The notes: a model not told the origin generated them from the sequence alone. A DNA stretch of 64,000 nucleotides from MPNP01 sp026710155 (GCA_965200885.1 OZ241737.1:2728001-2792000), one strand, 5' to 3'. Counted from the first letter of the stretch, positions 1-8,889 are shown. Numbers and translations are program-made.

Positions 1-945
1 ATAATTGATCAGATAGTCTCTGACGCCGGAAGCCAATCTTACACCGGGAATGTCATTTCCGGCAAAACAAAGGGGTCTTTCAATGGCGCCGGCAGCCAAC
101 ACAATTCGTTTGGCCCTGATCTTCCACAACCTTCTTTTCAGGTAACCTTTCTTTCCAGTTGTATTTGGAAGCCTTTCATCAGCTATGACAAAGCCATGGT
201 CATAAATACCGGCAACGGAGGTACGTGACCTCATGGTTACATTTTTGCTTGAAGAAAGCTCCTGTAGTGTTGAATTCACCCAATCCTGTGAAGTACCTTC
301 ACCAAAATCGGCATGGTCTTGAACCAATCTTCCTCCAAAATTCGGCGATTGTTCCAGAAGAAGAATCCTCAATCCTGTTCCAGCCAGCAGACTGGTTGCA
401 AGCAACCCGGCCACTCCCCCGCCAACGACAAGTATATCGGTGTGCAAATAAAGGTGCTCATAGTGATCGACATCCCATTCCGTTGGGGGTTGCCCCAAAC
501 CTGCCGATTGTCTTATGGCCGGTTCGAAAAGATATTTCCATGCCTGTCTTGGAGCCATGAATGTCTTGTAATAAAATCCGGCCGGAATAAGGTTGGAACC
601 AAGGTTTGCAACACTTCCTACATCAGTCTCCAAGGTCGGCCAATGGTTTTGGCTTTTTACTTCCAGACCCTCTGCAAGTTCTGTTGTTGTTCCAATCTGG
701 TTGGGTTCGCGTTCTCCATCCTTGCCAATGGCAAACAAAGCATTTGGTTCTTCTGGTCCACTGGCGAAAATTCCTCTTGGTCGGTGGTATTTGAAACTTC
801 TACCCACCACTTTTTGATCGTTGGCCATCAAGGCCGAGGCAACCGTATCTCCCTCAAAACCCTTGAGTTTCCTGCCGTTGAATCTGAAATTCAATACTTT
901 GGTTCGATTGACAAGTCTGCCACCGTTGGGGAGTCGTGTACTCAT
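1..945 (-). CDS. soxA: Sarcosine oxidase alpha subunit, N-terminal part (runs off the window)
   Basis: Large subunit of heterotetrameric sarcosine oxidase, which oxidatively demethylates sarcosine to glycine and passes the one-carbon unit to tetrahydrofolate. Reading the minus strand from the ATG at 945 gives MSTRLPNGGRLVNRTKVLNF, followed by the 2Fe-2S/ferredoxin-like N-domain typical of SoxA (RSFKYHRPRGIFASGPEEPN). A dinucleotide-binding motif (DILVVGGGVAGLLA) follows, then a pyridine-nucleotide oxidoreductase domain. About 315 codons are present and the C-terminal aminomethyltransferase-like half lies beyond position 1. The start overlaps the soxD stop by four bases (ATGA), a translational-coupling arrangement. 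Only the 3' truncation by the window edge is unusual. Identification rests on the N-domain motif and the soxB-soxD-soxA order. Confidence 0.93.
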   Translation of the reverse strand, partial: MSTRLPNGGRLVNRTKVLNFRFNGRKLKGFEGDTVASALMANDQKVVGRSFKYHRPRGIFASGPEEPNALFAIGKDGEREPNQIGTTTELAEGLEVKSQNHWPTLETDVGSVANLGSNLIPAGFYYKTFMAPRQAWKYLFEPAIRQSAGLGQPPTEWDVDHYEHLYLHTDILVVGGGVAGLLATSLLAGTGLRILLLEQSPNFGGRLVQDHADFGEGTSQDWVNSTLQELSSSKNVTMRSRTSVAGIYDHGFVIADERLPNTTGKKGYLKRRLWKIRAKRIVLAAGAIERPLCFAGNDIPGVRLASGVRDYLINY

Positions 946-1292
946 GAAAACTTCTCCGCCTTATCCGAATTCAAACCATTTACCTGTCCGGCTCTTCTGC
1001 TTTTGATTTCCTCCATTATTCTGGAGGGTGGCTTGTGGGTTTGGGCCGGATAGGTACCGAAAACCTCCTGGGTAACCGTACACCGGGCAACATGAAACCA
1101 CTTTCCACATCCCATCGCATGACGCCACCGTTCAAAAATAATTCCCTTGGGATTATTCCGCAAAAAAAGATAGCCCTCAAAATCATCATCGGTAGAAGCC
1201 GGTCCTTCCCGTTTCAAATGCGCTTCACCACCCGATATCAATTCGGTTTCGTCCGCTTCAATTCCACAATAGGGACAAACAAGTTTTAACAT
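942..1292 (-). CDS. soxD: Sarcosine oxidase delta subunit
   Basis: Small zinc-binding subunit of heterotetrameric sarcosine oxidase. The start at 1292 (MLKLVCPYCG) is preferred over an upstream ATG at 1331. It puts the CPYCG zinc ligand pair at residues 6-9, as in the family, and follows a purine-rich AGGTCAAGG sequence. Later conserved elements are ELISGGEAH and the second ligand region RHAMGCGKWFHVARC, followed by a charged C-terminus. At 116 aa it is slightly longer than most SoxD proteins. It lies downstream of soxB with a gap of about 50 bases and overlaps soxA by four bases, so the three genes form one transcription unit. Confidence 0.92.
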   Translation of the reverse strand: MLKLVCPYCGIEADETELISGGEAHLKREGPASTDDDFEGYLFLRNNPKGIIFERWRHAMGCGKWFHVARCTVTQEVFGTYPAQTHKPPSRIMEEIKSRRAGQVNGLNSDKAEKFS

Positions 1293-1342
1293 CCTTGACC
1301 TACTTTCATTGCGGGAAAACCACCTCGCCATTCTTCATCGTA

Positions 1343-2602
1343 CTAGTGAGCAACTCCGGCGGCAACACTTTCATCGATAAATCTGCCTTCCTTGAACCTG
1401 TCCAGACTGAAGGGGCTTGCCAAAACACCCGGTTCACCCTTGGCCATCAGCTCGGCCATGGCCCAGCCCGAACCAGGAATCGATTTGAAACCTCCCGTGC
1501 CCCATCCGCAGTTGATGAAAACATTGTCAACAGGAGTTTTTGAAATTATCGGAGACCTGTCACCAGTCATGTCAACAATGCCACCCCATTGCCTCAGCAT
1601 CTTCAAGCGTGAAATAATCGGAAACATCTCCACCAGGGCCCTGACCGTATTCTCGATGTGAATAAAGGACCCCCTTTGTGAATAGTTGTTGTATTGGTCG
1701 GCACCGCCGCCGATTACCATCTCCCCCTTATCCGACTGGCTGATGTAACCATGCACCGTATTGGCCATCACAACCACATCAAGGCAAGGCTTGACCGGTT
1801 CGGAAACAAGCGCCTGCAAGGCAACCGATTCAATCGGCAACCGAAAACCGGCCTTTTGTGCAAGAACGCCGGAATGTCCGGCAACAACCATCCCCAACTT
1901 CTGACATCTGATCTTTCCCCTGGATGTTTGCAATTCCACTGCTCCATTGGCATGAGGATTGATACCGGTGACCTCGCACTTCTGGATTATATCCATACCA
2001 ATATCCGAACAGGCACGGGCATATCCCCATGCTACGGCATCATGTCTTGCCGTACCACCGCGTGGCTGCCACAAGGCTCCGAGAATGGGATATCTGGGGC
2101 AGTCAATATTGATGATCTTGCACAATTCCTTGATGCGTTCGGGCAGAATATATTCGGTCTTTATCCCTTGAATGACATTGGCTGAATTTATCCTCTGATA
2201 ACCTCTGGCCTCATGGTGGGTCTGGGCCAGCATCATGACGCCCCTGGGGCTGAACATGATATTGTAGTTCAGGTCCTGGCTTAAAGTTTCATACAGGCTT
2301 CGGGACTTTTCATAGATTGCCGCTGACGCATCCTGCAGGTAATTTGATCTGATGATGGTTGTATTCCTGCCTGTATTTCCGCCACCCAACCATCCTTTTT
2401 CCAGTATGGCGACATTGTTAATACCATGGTTTTTGCCGAGGTAATAGGCTGTTGCCAAGCCATGCCCACCCGCTCCTACAATTACGACATCATAACTTTC
2501 CTTGGGTTCGGGCGATTTCCAGGCCCTTTCCCAACCGGTATGGTAATTAAGGGATTGTCTGACGAGGGAGAAAAGCGAGTACTTTTTCAAAACTGATCCC
2601 AA
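1343..2602 (-). CDS. soxB: Sarcosine oxidase beta subunit
   Basis: FAD/FMN-binding catalytic subunit of heterotetrameric sarcosine oxidase; its 419 aa is close to the usual length. The Rossmann dinucleotide fold is visible as VVIVGAGGHGLATAYYLG at about residues 39-56. The DAO-family substrate domain continues through RNTTIIRSNYL, and the conserved C-terminal FAD loop is NCGWGTGGFKSIPGSGWAMA. First gene of the minus-strand sox operon, followed by soxD and soxA. The upstream region is the 2603-3054 gap, which contains a miniature element about 220 bases away, so the operon promoter should lie between roughly 2603 and 2820. Confidence 0.95.
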   Translation of the reverse strand: MGSVLKKYSLFSLVRQSLNYHTGWERAWKSPEPKESYDVVIVGAGGHGLATAYYLGKNHGINNVAILEKGWLGGGNTGRNTTIIRSNYLQDASAAIYEKSRSLYETLSQDLNYNIMFSPRGVMMLAQTHHEARGYQRINSANVIQGIKTEYILPERIKELCKIINIDCPRYPILGALWQPRGGTARHDAVAWGYARACSDIGMDIIQKCEVTGINPHANGAVELQTSRGKIRCQKLGMVVAGHSGVLAQKAGFRLPIESVALQALVSEPVKPCLDVVVMANTVHGYISQSDKGEMVIGGGADQYNNYSQRGSFIHIENTVRALVEMFPIISRLKMLRQWGGIVDMTGDRSPIISKTPVDNVFINCGWGTGGFKSIPGSGWAMAELMAKGEPGVLASPFSLDRFKEGRFIDESVAAGVAH

Positions 2603-2820
2603 GATACAAATTAACAGAAATTAAAATGGTTACTTATTCTTAATGAAGCACTATTTCCAGATAAATCCTTTAAAGTATTTGTGGGTAAATCATACATGCT
2701 TGATTATTGCAATGGTTCAATATGAATGCCCCCAACTTCTTGAATCTGTAAACATCCCCTTGAATATTCTTCCAATTCACAATTTTCGGATTTATTTCTC
2801 AATTCATTTACACCTTACTT

Positions 2821-2994
2821 ATACCATTTCCAGAAAGTAATGACTCATGGCAGATTATAAAAAACCTTCGAGGCATCCACCTCAAAAACAACACCTTAGG
2901 TCGCTAACAAAGATATGGAGATACTGTAGAATCCAAGCAAGTTGGAAGAATGATTTGGAGATGCCGATTGATGGTTACTTTCTGGAAATGGTAT
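2821..2994. mobile_element. Miniature inverted-repeat element, copy A
   Basis: A 174-bp element bounded by perfect 20-bp inverted repeats: ATACCATTTCCAGAAAGTAA at 2821-2840 and its reverse complement at 2975-2994. A closely similar copy lies at 42762-42936. The flanks carry TA at both ends, compatible with a TA target duplication of the IS630/mariner type, but TA may also belong to the repeat, so the target site is unresolved. An ORF from ATG 2847 to TAA 3011 (54 codons, MADYKKPSRHPPQKQHLRSL...) runs across it and out of the right end; the other copy breaks the same ORF. It sits in the 450-base divergent gap between soxB and ccmI, in which I see no other gene. Confidence 0.8.
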
Positions 2995-3054
2995 TACAGG
3001 GACAGAGATAATTTCATCGGTTGAATAGCAACGATAAAATCTCAAATCTAATGA

Positions 3055-3981
3055 ATGGAAATTTGGCTCCCAGGAATAATTATATCAGCAATTGCATCAG
3101 GCATAATTGTCTTGATACTCTTCAAGCAAAGGACTGGAAAGGCAGAAGGCAACCTTGAACTCCAGGTGTATGCCCGACAGCTTGAGGAGTTGGAGAAAAT
3201 GCACCGTGAAGAACTCCTTCCCTCAAATGAATTATCCCAAGCCAAAAGTGAACTGGGCAGGAAAATATTAAATTCGGATAGGCAATTTCAAAACACCCGT
3301 GTCGCTGATTTAAAGCCTGTTAACATTCCAACAATTTTGCTTTCAATCATAATGTTTTTTTCCTTGATGATAGGCTCTCAGCTTATCCATAATTTTCTGG
3401 GAAATCCCGGTTATGGAGACCAACCCATCAATAAGCGAATTGAAGCATCTCAGTTCCTTAAGGATAACAGGTTAAGTCAATCGGACTATATAAAAACCCT
3501 CGGTCATTTTGAAGATGGGGAACGTGAATTTATTGATACGATCAAGCAGTTGAATCAGGCCGGGGCCCAGAACGAAAAGGATTATCTAGATTTAATTCGA
3601 AATTTCATTCAAACCAGTTTGGCCGATGGCAAGGTCCACTTGGCTTCTCTACTCTACAACCAACTGATTTCACACATGGGAGCAGAAGTCTCACTTGATG
3701 ACCTCGTTACCCAGGTTGAACTCATGATTTACTCATCCCAGCTTTATGTTTCACCTGAGGCTGAACTTGCCATTTTGTCAATACTTGAACGTGACCCAAC
3801 GAATGTTGATGCAAGATTTTATTTGGGATTGATGTACCAACAGGTTGCAAGACCTGATCTGACTTTCGAGATCTGGAATGATATATTGGCTGCCAATACC
3901 GATAATGACAGTCCATTGATTGATTATATTAAATCGCATATAGGTGAAGTTGCTCAAATGGCCGGCATAAATCTATTTTGA
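3055..3981 (+). CDS. ccmI: c-type cytochrome biogenesis protein CcmI (CycH)
   Basis: Membrane component of the System I cytochrome c maturation machinery; it presents apocytochrome to the haem ligation complex (family knowledge). The layout matches: an N-terminal membrane helix (LPGIIISAIASGIIVLILF, residues 5-23), then the short conserved segment with VYARQLEELEKMHREELLPS at about 38-57. A second membrane helix (IPTILLSIIMFFSLMIGS) follows, then a soluble C-terminal half with TPR-like helices (ERDPTNVDARFYLGLMYQQV near residue 270). At 308 aa it is shorter than many CcmI proteins. The start codon follows soon after an in-frame stop region. Next come ruvX and a DUF1289 gene on the same strand. 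Confidence 0.82.
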   Translation: MEIWLPGIIISAIASGIIVLILFKQRTGKAEGNLELQVYARQLEELEKMHREELLPSNELSQAKSELGRKILNSDRQFQNTRVADLKPVNIPTILLSIIMFFSLMIGSQLIHNFLGNPGYGDQPINKRIEASQFLKDNRLSQSDYIKTLGHFEDGEREFIDTIKQLNQAGAQNEKDYLDLIRNFIQTSLADGKVHLASLLYNQLISHMGAEVSLDDLVTQVELMIYSSQLYVSPEAELAILSILERDPTNVDARFYLGLMYQQVARPDLTFEIWNDILAANTDNDSPLIDYIKSHIGEVAQMAGINLF

Positions 3982-4012
3982 CAGGCATGAACTAATACCC
4001 AGGATAATATTG

Positions 4013-4534
4013 ATGATTGCTTCTGACAAAAATTTAAATGTATCGGGTGTGTCAATAAATTCTCCCTATGCTTCAACTGTTGAATTTGTTAATGCCCTCA
4101 TGCCTGGTAAACCCATTGCCGCTTTGGATGTCGGAACAAAAACGATAGGATTGGCCATTTCCGATACAAACTTGATGATTGCAACTCCTCTTGAAACACT
4201 GCAACGTACAAAATTCAAGAATGATATGGATAAATTGCTATCACTCGAATCATACTGGGATTTGGCGGGCTATGTCATTGGGTTGCCCATGAACATGGAT
4301 GGTTCGGAAGGTCCCAGGTGCCAATCTGTCAGGGCATTTGCAAGAAACATGTGCCAGTATATCTCTTTGCCAATAACTTTCTGGGATGAACGACTTTCGA
4401 CAGTATCGGCTGAAAAATATCTTCTGGAAACTGGAGCTTCACGTAAAAAAAGGGCTGCCAAGAAGGATAATTTTGCTTCCTCGATCATCCTCCAGACAGC
4501 TCTGGAATATTTTCAAAACAAAAAGGTGCTTTGA
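4013..4534 (+). CDS. ruvX: Putative pre-16S rRNA nuclease / Holliday junction resolvase-like protein (YqgF family)
   Basis: RNase H-fold nuclease of the YqgF/RuvX family, linked in other bacteria to 16S rRNA 5'-end processing. Three acidic active-site motifs are present: AALDVGTKTIGLAISD near residues 36-51, VIGLPMNMDGSEGPR, and FWDERLSTVSAEKYL. The 35-residue extension before the first aspartate is usual in alphaproteobacterial members. The ATG at 4013 is preferred over the TTG one codon earlier. The stop overlaps the start of the DUF1289 gene (TGATG at 4532-4536), implying translational coupling. Confidence 0.9.
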   Translation: MIASDKNLNVSGVSINSPYASTVEFVNALMPGKPIAALDVGTKTIGLAISDTNLMIATPLETLQRTKFKNDMDKLLSLESYWDLAGYVIGLPMNMDGSEGPRCQSVRAFARNMCQYISLPITFWDERLSTVSAEKYLLETGASRKKRAAKKDNFASSIILQTALEYFQNKKVL

Positions 4535-4788
4535 TGACCAAGGACAAGGTTTGGAGAAGAAACGAACCAGACAGCCCTTGTCAACAAGTCTGCCTTATAC
4601 ATCCGGATGCGAAAATATGCATCGGCTGTTTCAGGACCCCTGAAGAAATCAGTAACTGGGCTTTGTTTTCGCCTGCAGAAAGACAATCCCTTCTGAATGA
4701 GCTTCCCCAAAGAAGGGGAAAGGTAAAATTACGAAGGGGAAAGCAACAAAGAAACCGCTTCAAAAGGTCACCCGGAACATCTTATTAA
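4534..4788 (+). CDS. DUF1289 domain protein
   Basis: Small cysteine-rich protein of the DUF1289 family (84 aa). The signature is clear: SPCQQVCLIHPDAKICIGCF at about residues 14-33, then RTPEEISNWALFSPAERQSL. The four cysteines probably bind a metal or Fe-S cluster; the molecular function is not established for the family. The basic tail (RRGKVKLRRGKQQRNRFKR) is suited to nucleic acid contact, but that is inference. The ATG at 4534 is inside the ruvX stop codon, so the two are coupled; a TTG at 4531 is the only alternative start nearby. Confidence 0.85.
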   Translation: MTKDKVWRRNEPDSPCQQVCLIHPDAKICIGCFRTPEEISNWALFSPAERQSLLNELPQRRGKVKLRRGKQQRNRFKRSPGTSY

Positions 4789-4943
4789 GCATCCCTTTGT
4801 TTGCATGAAAATTCACTGTAGATTGGTTCGAAAATTACCCGATTGTATAAAGAAGGAGTTTGGATCAAATTTCCTTGCTTTGGCCTGACAGGATGATTAT
4901 ATTTTTCTCAAGAAGAAAATAATATCAGTAAAGCAGGCAAAAG

Positions 4944-5294
4944 ATGTCAGGGCAAAATGGTCTCGTGAAATTGGACCAGCAGGTAGCTGTACTGGAGGAA
5001 CGCATGAACACGATTACCGAGAGTAATGACCGGGGTTGGAAACTCATTGAAGCCAAAATGGGGGAAGCAACCGCCGGCATGAGGGAGGATAATGCCAAAC
5101 TTGAAGCCAAAATTGGGGAAGCAACCGCCGGCATGAGGGAGGATAATGCCAGGCGGGATACCGAATTTGCCAAACTTCGTGAAGACAGCGCCAAGCGGGA
5201 CAGGAACATTGCTATCCAGATTTATGCTGTGGGATTTGGAATTTTGATCGTGATCATTGGAATCGGCGGAACGATCATCAGCCTGTTGATCTGA
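4944..5294 (+). CDS. Small coiled-coil protein with C-terminal membrane anchor and internal 18-residue repeat
   Basis: A 116-aa protein I cannot assign to a named family. Residues 8-75 form a probable coiled coil (heptad-rich, charged: LDQQVAVLEERMNTITESND). A single hydrophobic helix at the C-terminus (YAVGFGILIVIIGIGGTIIS) makes it a likely tail-anchored membrane protein. Two tandem 54-bp units (5049-5102 and 5103-5156) encode EAKMGEATAGMREDNAKL and EAKIGEATAGMREDNARR. The DNA identity of the units indicates a recent duplication. A degenerate relative follows at 5351-5552, so this is a local gene pair of which one member has died. Proteins of this shape are common and often annotated only as hypothetical. 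Confidence 0.65.
   Translation: MSGQNGLVKLDQQVAVLEERMNTITESNDRGWKLIEAKMGEATAGMREDNAKLEAKIGEATAGMREDNARRDTEFAKLREDSAKRDRNIAIQIYAVGFGILIVIIGIGGTIISLLI
5049..5156 (+). repeat. Tandem 54-bp repeat, two units, in frame
   Basis: Two adjacent 54-bp units at 5049-5102 and 5103-5156 inside the coiled-coil gene. They are almost identical, starting GAAGCCAAAAT and containing GGGGAAGCAACCGCCGGCAT. Because the unit is a multiple of three, gain or loss of copies would change coiled-coil length without breaking the frame. Confidence 0.85.
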
Positions 5295-5350
5295 ATCCTC
5301 CAATCTTCAACAATTACTAGATTTGTTTGGACCTGTCCTGATTGCAGGCT

Positions 5351-5552
5351 ATGGTCCCGGATGAAAGTTTGGAAAAGATGAATGAACATTGCGACAAGCG
5401 CTGGAAACTCCTTGAAACCAAATTGTTGGAAAGATACCTCCTCTTTGCGTGAGGATATTGCCAAACCCGAAAACGCCAACAACCGCTTGTTGATAAGGAT
5501 AATTTCTGCAGCAATGGCGAGTGTCATTGTTGTTGTATTGTCAATTTCCTGA
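5351..5552 (+). pseudogene. Frameshifted paralogue of the preceding coiled-coil/membrane protein
   Basis: Starting at ATG 5351 the reading is MVPDESLEKMNEHCDKRWKL then LETKLLERYLLFA and a stop. Shifting frame just before that stop gives REDIAKPENANNRLLIRIIS followed by a hydrophobic stretch ending VVVLSIS and a stop at 5550-5552. This parallels the neighbour at 4944-5294 (ERMNTITESNDRGWKLIEAK, then REDSAKRDRNIAIQIYAVGF). The fragment lacks the repeat block of the neighbour. It is best read as a duplicated gene that lost internal sequence and its frame. Confidence 0.65.
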
Positions 5553-5637
5553 ACAATCACCCTATCCATTAGGGGGCATGGTATTTCCGGGTATTGAAAG
5601 GGCTTGGAGGATCATCATTCATCAATTGATTCCGGTA

Positions 5638-6645
5638 CTACATGTTCTCGAAAAATAATCTATTTCTTTGGGGAACTAATTTTTCCAGCGTTTCCCTCAA
5701 TCCATGTATACCAGCATTGTCCATATATTGGGGCGAAGATAATCTCCTTCGCCAGGTTCGGGCGCCGTTAATACCAGAAAACAAACCCAACATATGTCGG
5801 GTAATCCTTCTGATCGGAACCCCATTTTCTAGTTCACGCTCAACATAACGAATCAGGTTGTCCATAATAAGGCCAATATCATTTTCTAGTGGTAAATGAA
5901 ATATCCTTTGATCCACTTCCACGAGCATTGCTAAGGGTGTATGGTAAGCCGACCGACCGACCATTACTCCATCCAATCCTTTTTGCAGGAGTTCCTGCGA
6001 TTGCTCTATGGAATTGATTCCACCGTTGATACACAGGGTCAAATCCGGAAACCAATTTTTACATTTGACAACCAAATCGTAATCCAATGGGGGTATGGTC
6101 CGATTTTCCTTTGGGCTTAGCCCCTGCAGTATAGCCTTTCTGGCATGGATTATCACTCTTCTGATTTCCAGTGAACTGAACAAATTCAATAATTCAGGTA
6201 ACATTTCATAAGGGTTTGCATCATCAACTGCTATTCGGCATTTAATGGTTATTTCAGTGCCTTCCGATGCATCCTGCATGGCCTTGATGCAATCCTTGGA
6301 CATTTCAGGCAAGGTCATCAATTTTGCTCCAAAGCAACCTTGTGAAACTCGATCCGAAGGACAGCCCATATTCAGATTGATCTCATCATATCCAAATTTG
6401 ATTCCCAACTTTGTAGCAAAAGCCAACTCCTCGGGCTTGGATCCTCCCAATTGCAAGGCAACCGGATGCTCTTCCTGATTGAATTCCAATAATTTCTCAC
6501 TATTCCCATGTACAAGTGCGGGTGCGGTAATCATTTCTGTGTATAACAGGGAATGCTTGGTAATTTGACGAAACATGAACCTGCAATGACGATCGGTATA
6601 ATCCATCATTGGAGCAACGGAAAAAGTATACGAGGGAACCTTCAT
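5638..6645 (-). CDS. dusA: tRNA-dihydrouridine synthase A
   Basis: FMN-dependent reductase that makes dihydrouridine at positions 20/20a of the tRNA D-loop. 335 aa, full family length. The TIM-barrel start FSVAPMMDYTDRHCRFM is at residues 8-24. The NMGCPSDRV motif with the catalytic cysteine is at about residue 95. LCINGGINS and DGVMVGRSAYHTP are the phosphate-binding strands. The DusA-type helical C-terminus (ITRHMLGLFSGINGARTWRR) separates it from DusB/DusC. The gene is divergent from the PcfJ-like gene at 6763, with about 117 bases between the starts. In other bacteria dusA is a known integration target, but no integrase is visible here. Confidence 0.95.
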   Translation of the reverse strand: MKVPSYTFSVAPMMDYTDRHCRFMFRQITKHSLLYTEMITAPALVHGNSEKLLEFNQEEHPVALQLGGSKPEELAFATKLGIKFGYDEINLNMGCPSDRVSQGCFGAKLMTLPEMSKDCIKAMQDASEGTEITIKCRIAVDDANPYEMLPELLNLFSSLEIRRVIIHARKAILQGLSPKENRTIPPLDYDLVVKCKNWFPDLTLCINGGINSIEQSQELLQKGLDGVMVGRSAYHTPLAMLVEVDQRIFHLPLENDIGLIMDNLIRYVERELENGVPIRRITRHMLGLFSGINGARTWRRRLSSPQYMDNAGIHGLRETLEKLVPQRNRLFFENM

Positions 6646-6762
6646 TTCCTGAATCCTGAAATTGGTTCAAGTTTGAATTACTTCGAAAAAGAATATTATC
6701 AGATTTTATCATTGGTAATAATTGGGTTTCAGGAAAAATGAAATATTTGACAGGTCTGTAAA

Positions 6763-8889
6763 TTGATATTGATATCCAAATCAGAATCAAAGGGATCAAC
6801 ACTACGTTATTTCTGTTTTATTCAACCCGATGACGTTGATGAAGACCCAAGGTATGACTTTATATCACTTTCTCTCAATACAGAGGATTTTTCTTTGGAT
6901 GGTACTCTTCACATTGATATTGGGATACCTGTATTGCAACCTCAAGCCCTCAAAATTTCACTATCCCCTCATCTGTCGGTTGAATATAACTCACCAAGCA
7001 GGATTTTGAACCTTCTGGAGCTCATTGCCATAGGTGGTCTATCAATGGGTACGAACCTACCCATCAAAATCGAAAATGAATCTGGTACCAGTCATTCTGA
7101 CCCAACCGATGATCTTGGCCTGAACCTTAATGAAATTCTGGGAATTGACAATGATCAAGAGGAATTCCTGCCGATTTCGAAACACATTGCCGAACATGGT
7201 TTGGCAGCACACATTTTGCATGATGCAGGTTCGAATTTTGCCATTGCAGAAAATATCGAGATTCTGATGGGAGAACTTGACAGTGCATTTGAATCCATTG
7301 GAATCCTGAGAGAATGCAACAAAAAATTTAGCATTAACTTGCCAAGCGGCTTTGACAAGCTGGATTTAAAACTGGTATCGGAAGTGTTGAAATTGATTCC
7401 CAATCCCACTGCACAGACCATATGGTTTTATGGTAATGCAGATCATCCGAACCAAAAATATCGAATACAGGCAGCGCAATCCTACCCACTACTTGCCGAA
7501 TATCTCATTAAAATAGAAAAAGCTGTCGAAGCAATCGATTCTGGTGAACCTATTCAACCCATCATAGCCGAAGCCACCGGTTTGAACAGGGGGAAACTCA
7601 AGCGGTTAACCAAAATGGAGAGCCCAGACTCAGATGATGAATTGGAGGATTCTCGATATGTTGATAACCACCCAATTGAGATACAACGAACCAGAAGGTT
7701 TGCATTGACCAATACCCTGAGGATAGAAACCATACTCAAGGCACTTGACAAGGTTGATACCAGTATACTTCCAAATTCATTCACCGACTGGGACAGGTTT
7801 CTTCAAATCGCCTCCGGCTGTGCTCTGACACTGGAAAACCGATTGGGAATTTCACTCCCTGAATTGTTGAACTCCTCAAAAGGAAATTGGGAAAGATTTC
7901 ATCAATCCCTTGCCCAGAATGCCAATATACCAGTCGAAGGTTTCCACCTTGACCACATTACCTTTGCTGCTTCGGATGCCCTGGAGGCCATTGATGATTT
8001 TACCCGAACCATTTTCCTTCCAAGAATCCTGCTTCATATCCAGGCAATGGGTAAGCCCCTCCCCCAGCCAACCACATCAGATCTGCTTCAGGCCAATATC
8101 ACCAGTTTCAACCTGCTGAGAGGAGAAACCACCAACCTCTTGGGTTATCTCTTCAATCTGGGATGCCGGTGGTCAAATCGTTATCCACAACTTCTTCAAA
8201 TAGTAAACCCGGTGAAGGAAAAGATACCTGTCAACAAGGACTTTGAAGAAAAAAGAAGGAATAATTCCTGGCCAAAACTCACCAATGACTTTATTACCAA
8301 CAATGATCTGGTCGTACACAATTTAACAACCATGGCATCATTGAAGGAAGAATCCGATCGGCTTGATCATTGTGTTGGAAACCTGTACGTGAACTCTGCC
8401 AAGAAGGGTCGATGTCATATTTTTTCTGTCCGGAGTCCAGATGGAACCACAAGCTTTTCAACATTCGAGGTTCGCCCCCCAAACACCAAGGATCCAATTC
8501 TGGAGTTGAACCGGGTGACCGTCTGTCAACACAAGGGTAAGAAAAACAGGGTGCCACCGAAAAAGAGCATGGAAGCGCTTTCCCAATGGGTAAATGAGAT
8601 CAAATCAGGACATCTTGAATTAAATCTCGAGGAAGTAATTGACTGGAAAATTGAAGTCAACAAGAGAAGGGATCATGACAAGTTTCATAGGTCAGGTCTA
8701 CTTACCCCCAGGTTTGCCTGGCAAAGGATACTTGGTGAGAATTGGGACAAACCCGATATTAACATGCAACTCTGGCGTGAATGGCAAAAACATCTCCTAA
8801 GTGGGAAAATCTCAAAAAGCGGTGGTTCTGAAATCCTTTTGAAAAGTCCGATCTCTCAAAATTTTCTCGCAACATTTACACCCAAATAA
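6763..8889 (+). CDS. PcfJ-like domain protein (708 aa)
   Basis: Long protein whose only recognisable part is C-terminal: LTTMASLKEESDRLDHCVGN near residue 525, then a charged stretch with SFSTFEVRPP and NRVTVCQHKGKKNRVP. This is the pattern of PcfJ-like domains (a conserved HCVG followed by a TIEL-like strand and a Q-x-x-G-x-x-N-like turn). The N-terminal 500 residues are helical and unassigned. The open frame starts at TTG 6763; the first in-frame ATG is around residue 96, so the true start is uncertain. PcfJ was first named on conjugative plasmids, yet PcfJ-like proteins also occur as lone chromosomal genes, as here. No plasmid or conjugation genes are near. Function unknown. Confidence 0.6.
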   Translation: MILISKSESKGSTLRYFCFIQPDDVDEDPRYDFISLSLNTEDFSLDGTLHIDIGIPVLQPQALKISLSPHLSVEYNSPSRILNLLELIAIGGLSMGTNLPIKIENESGTSHSDPTDDLGLNLNEILGIDNDQEEFLPISKHIAEHGLAAHILHDAGSNFAIAENIEILMGELDSAFESIGILRECNKKFSINLPSGFDKLDLKLVSEVLKLIPNPTAQTIWFYGNADHPNQKYRIQAAQSYPLLAEYLIKIEKAVEAIDSGEPIQPIIAEATGLNRGKLKRLTKMESPDSDDELEDSRYVDNHPIEIQRTRRFALTNTLRIETILKALDKVDTSILPNSFTDWDRFLQIASGCALTLENRLGISLPELLNSSKGNWERFHQSLAQNANIPVEGFHLDHITFAASDALEAIDDFTRTIFLPRILLHIQAMGKPLPQPTTSDLLQANITSFNLLRGETTNLLGYLFNLGCRWSNRYPQLLQIVNPVKEKIPVNKDFEEKRRNNSWPKLTNDFITNNDLVVHNLTTMASLKEESDRLDHCVGNLYVNSAKKGRCHIFSVRSPDGTTSFSTFEVRPPNTKDPILELNRVTVCQHKGKKNRVPPKKSMEALSQWVNEIKSGHLELNLEEVIDWKIEVNKRRDHDKFHRSGLLTPRFAWQRILGENWDKPDINMQLWREWQKHLLSGKISKSGGSEILLKSPISQNFLATFTPK

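Noticed and set aside
313..1053. A long plus-strand ORF (246 codons) across the sox region.
   Set aside because: It is the antisense shadow of soxA/soxD, whose minus-strand frames carry clear domains.
5638..6645. dusA as an integration site of a prophage or island.
   Set aside because: No integrase, no duplicated dusA end and no phage genes lie beside it.
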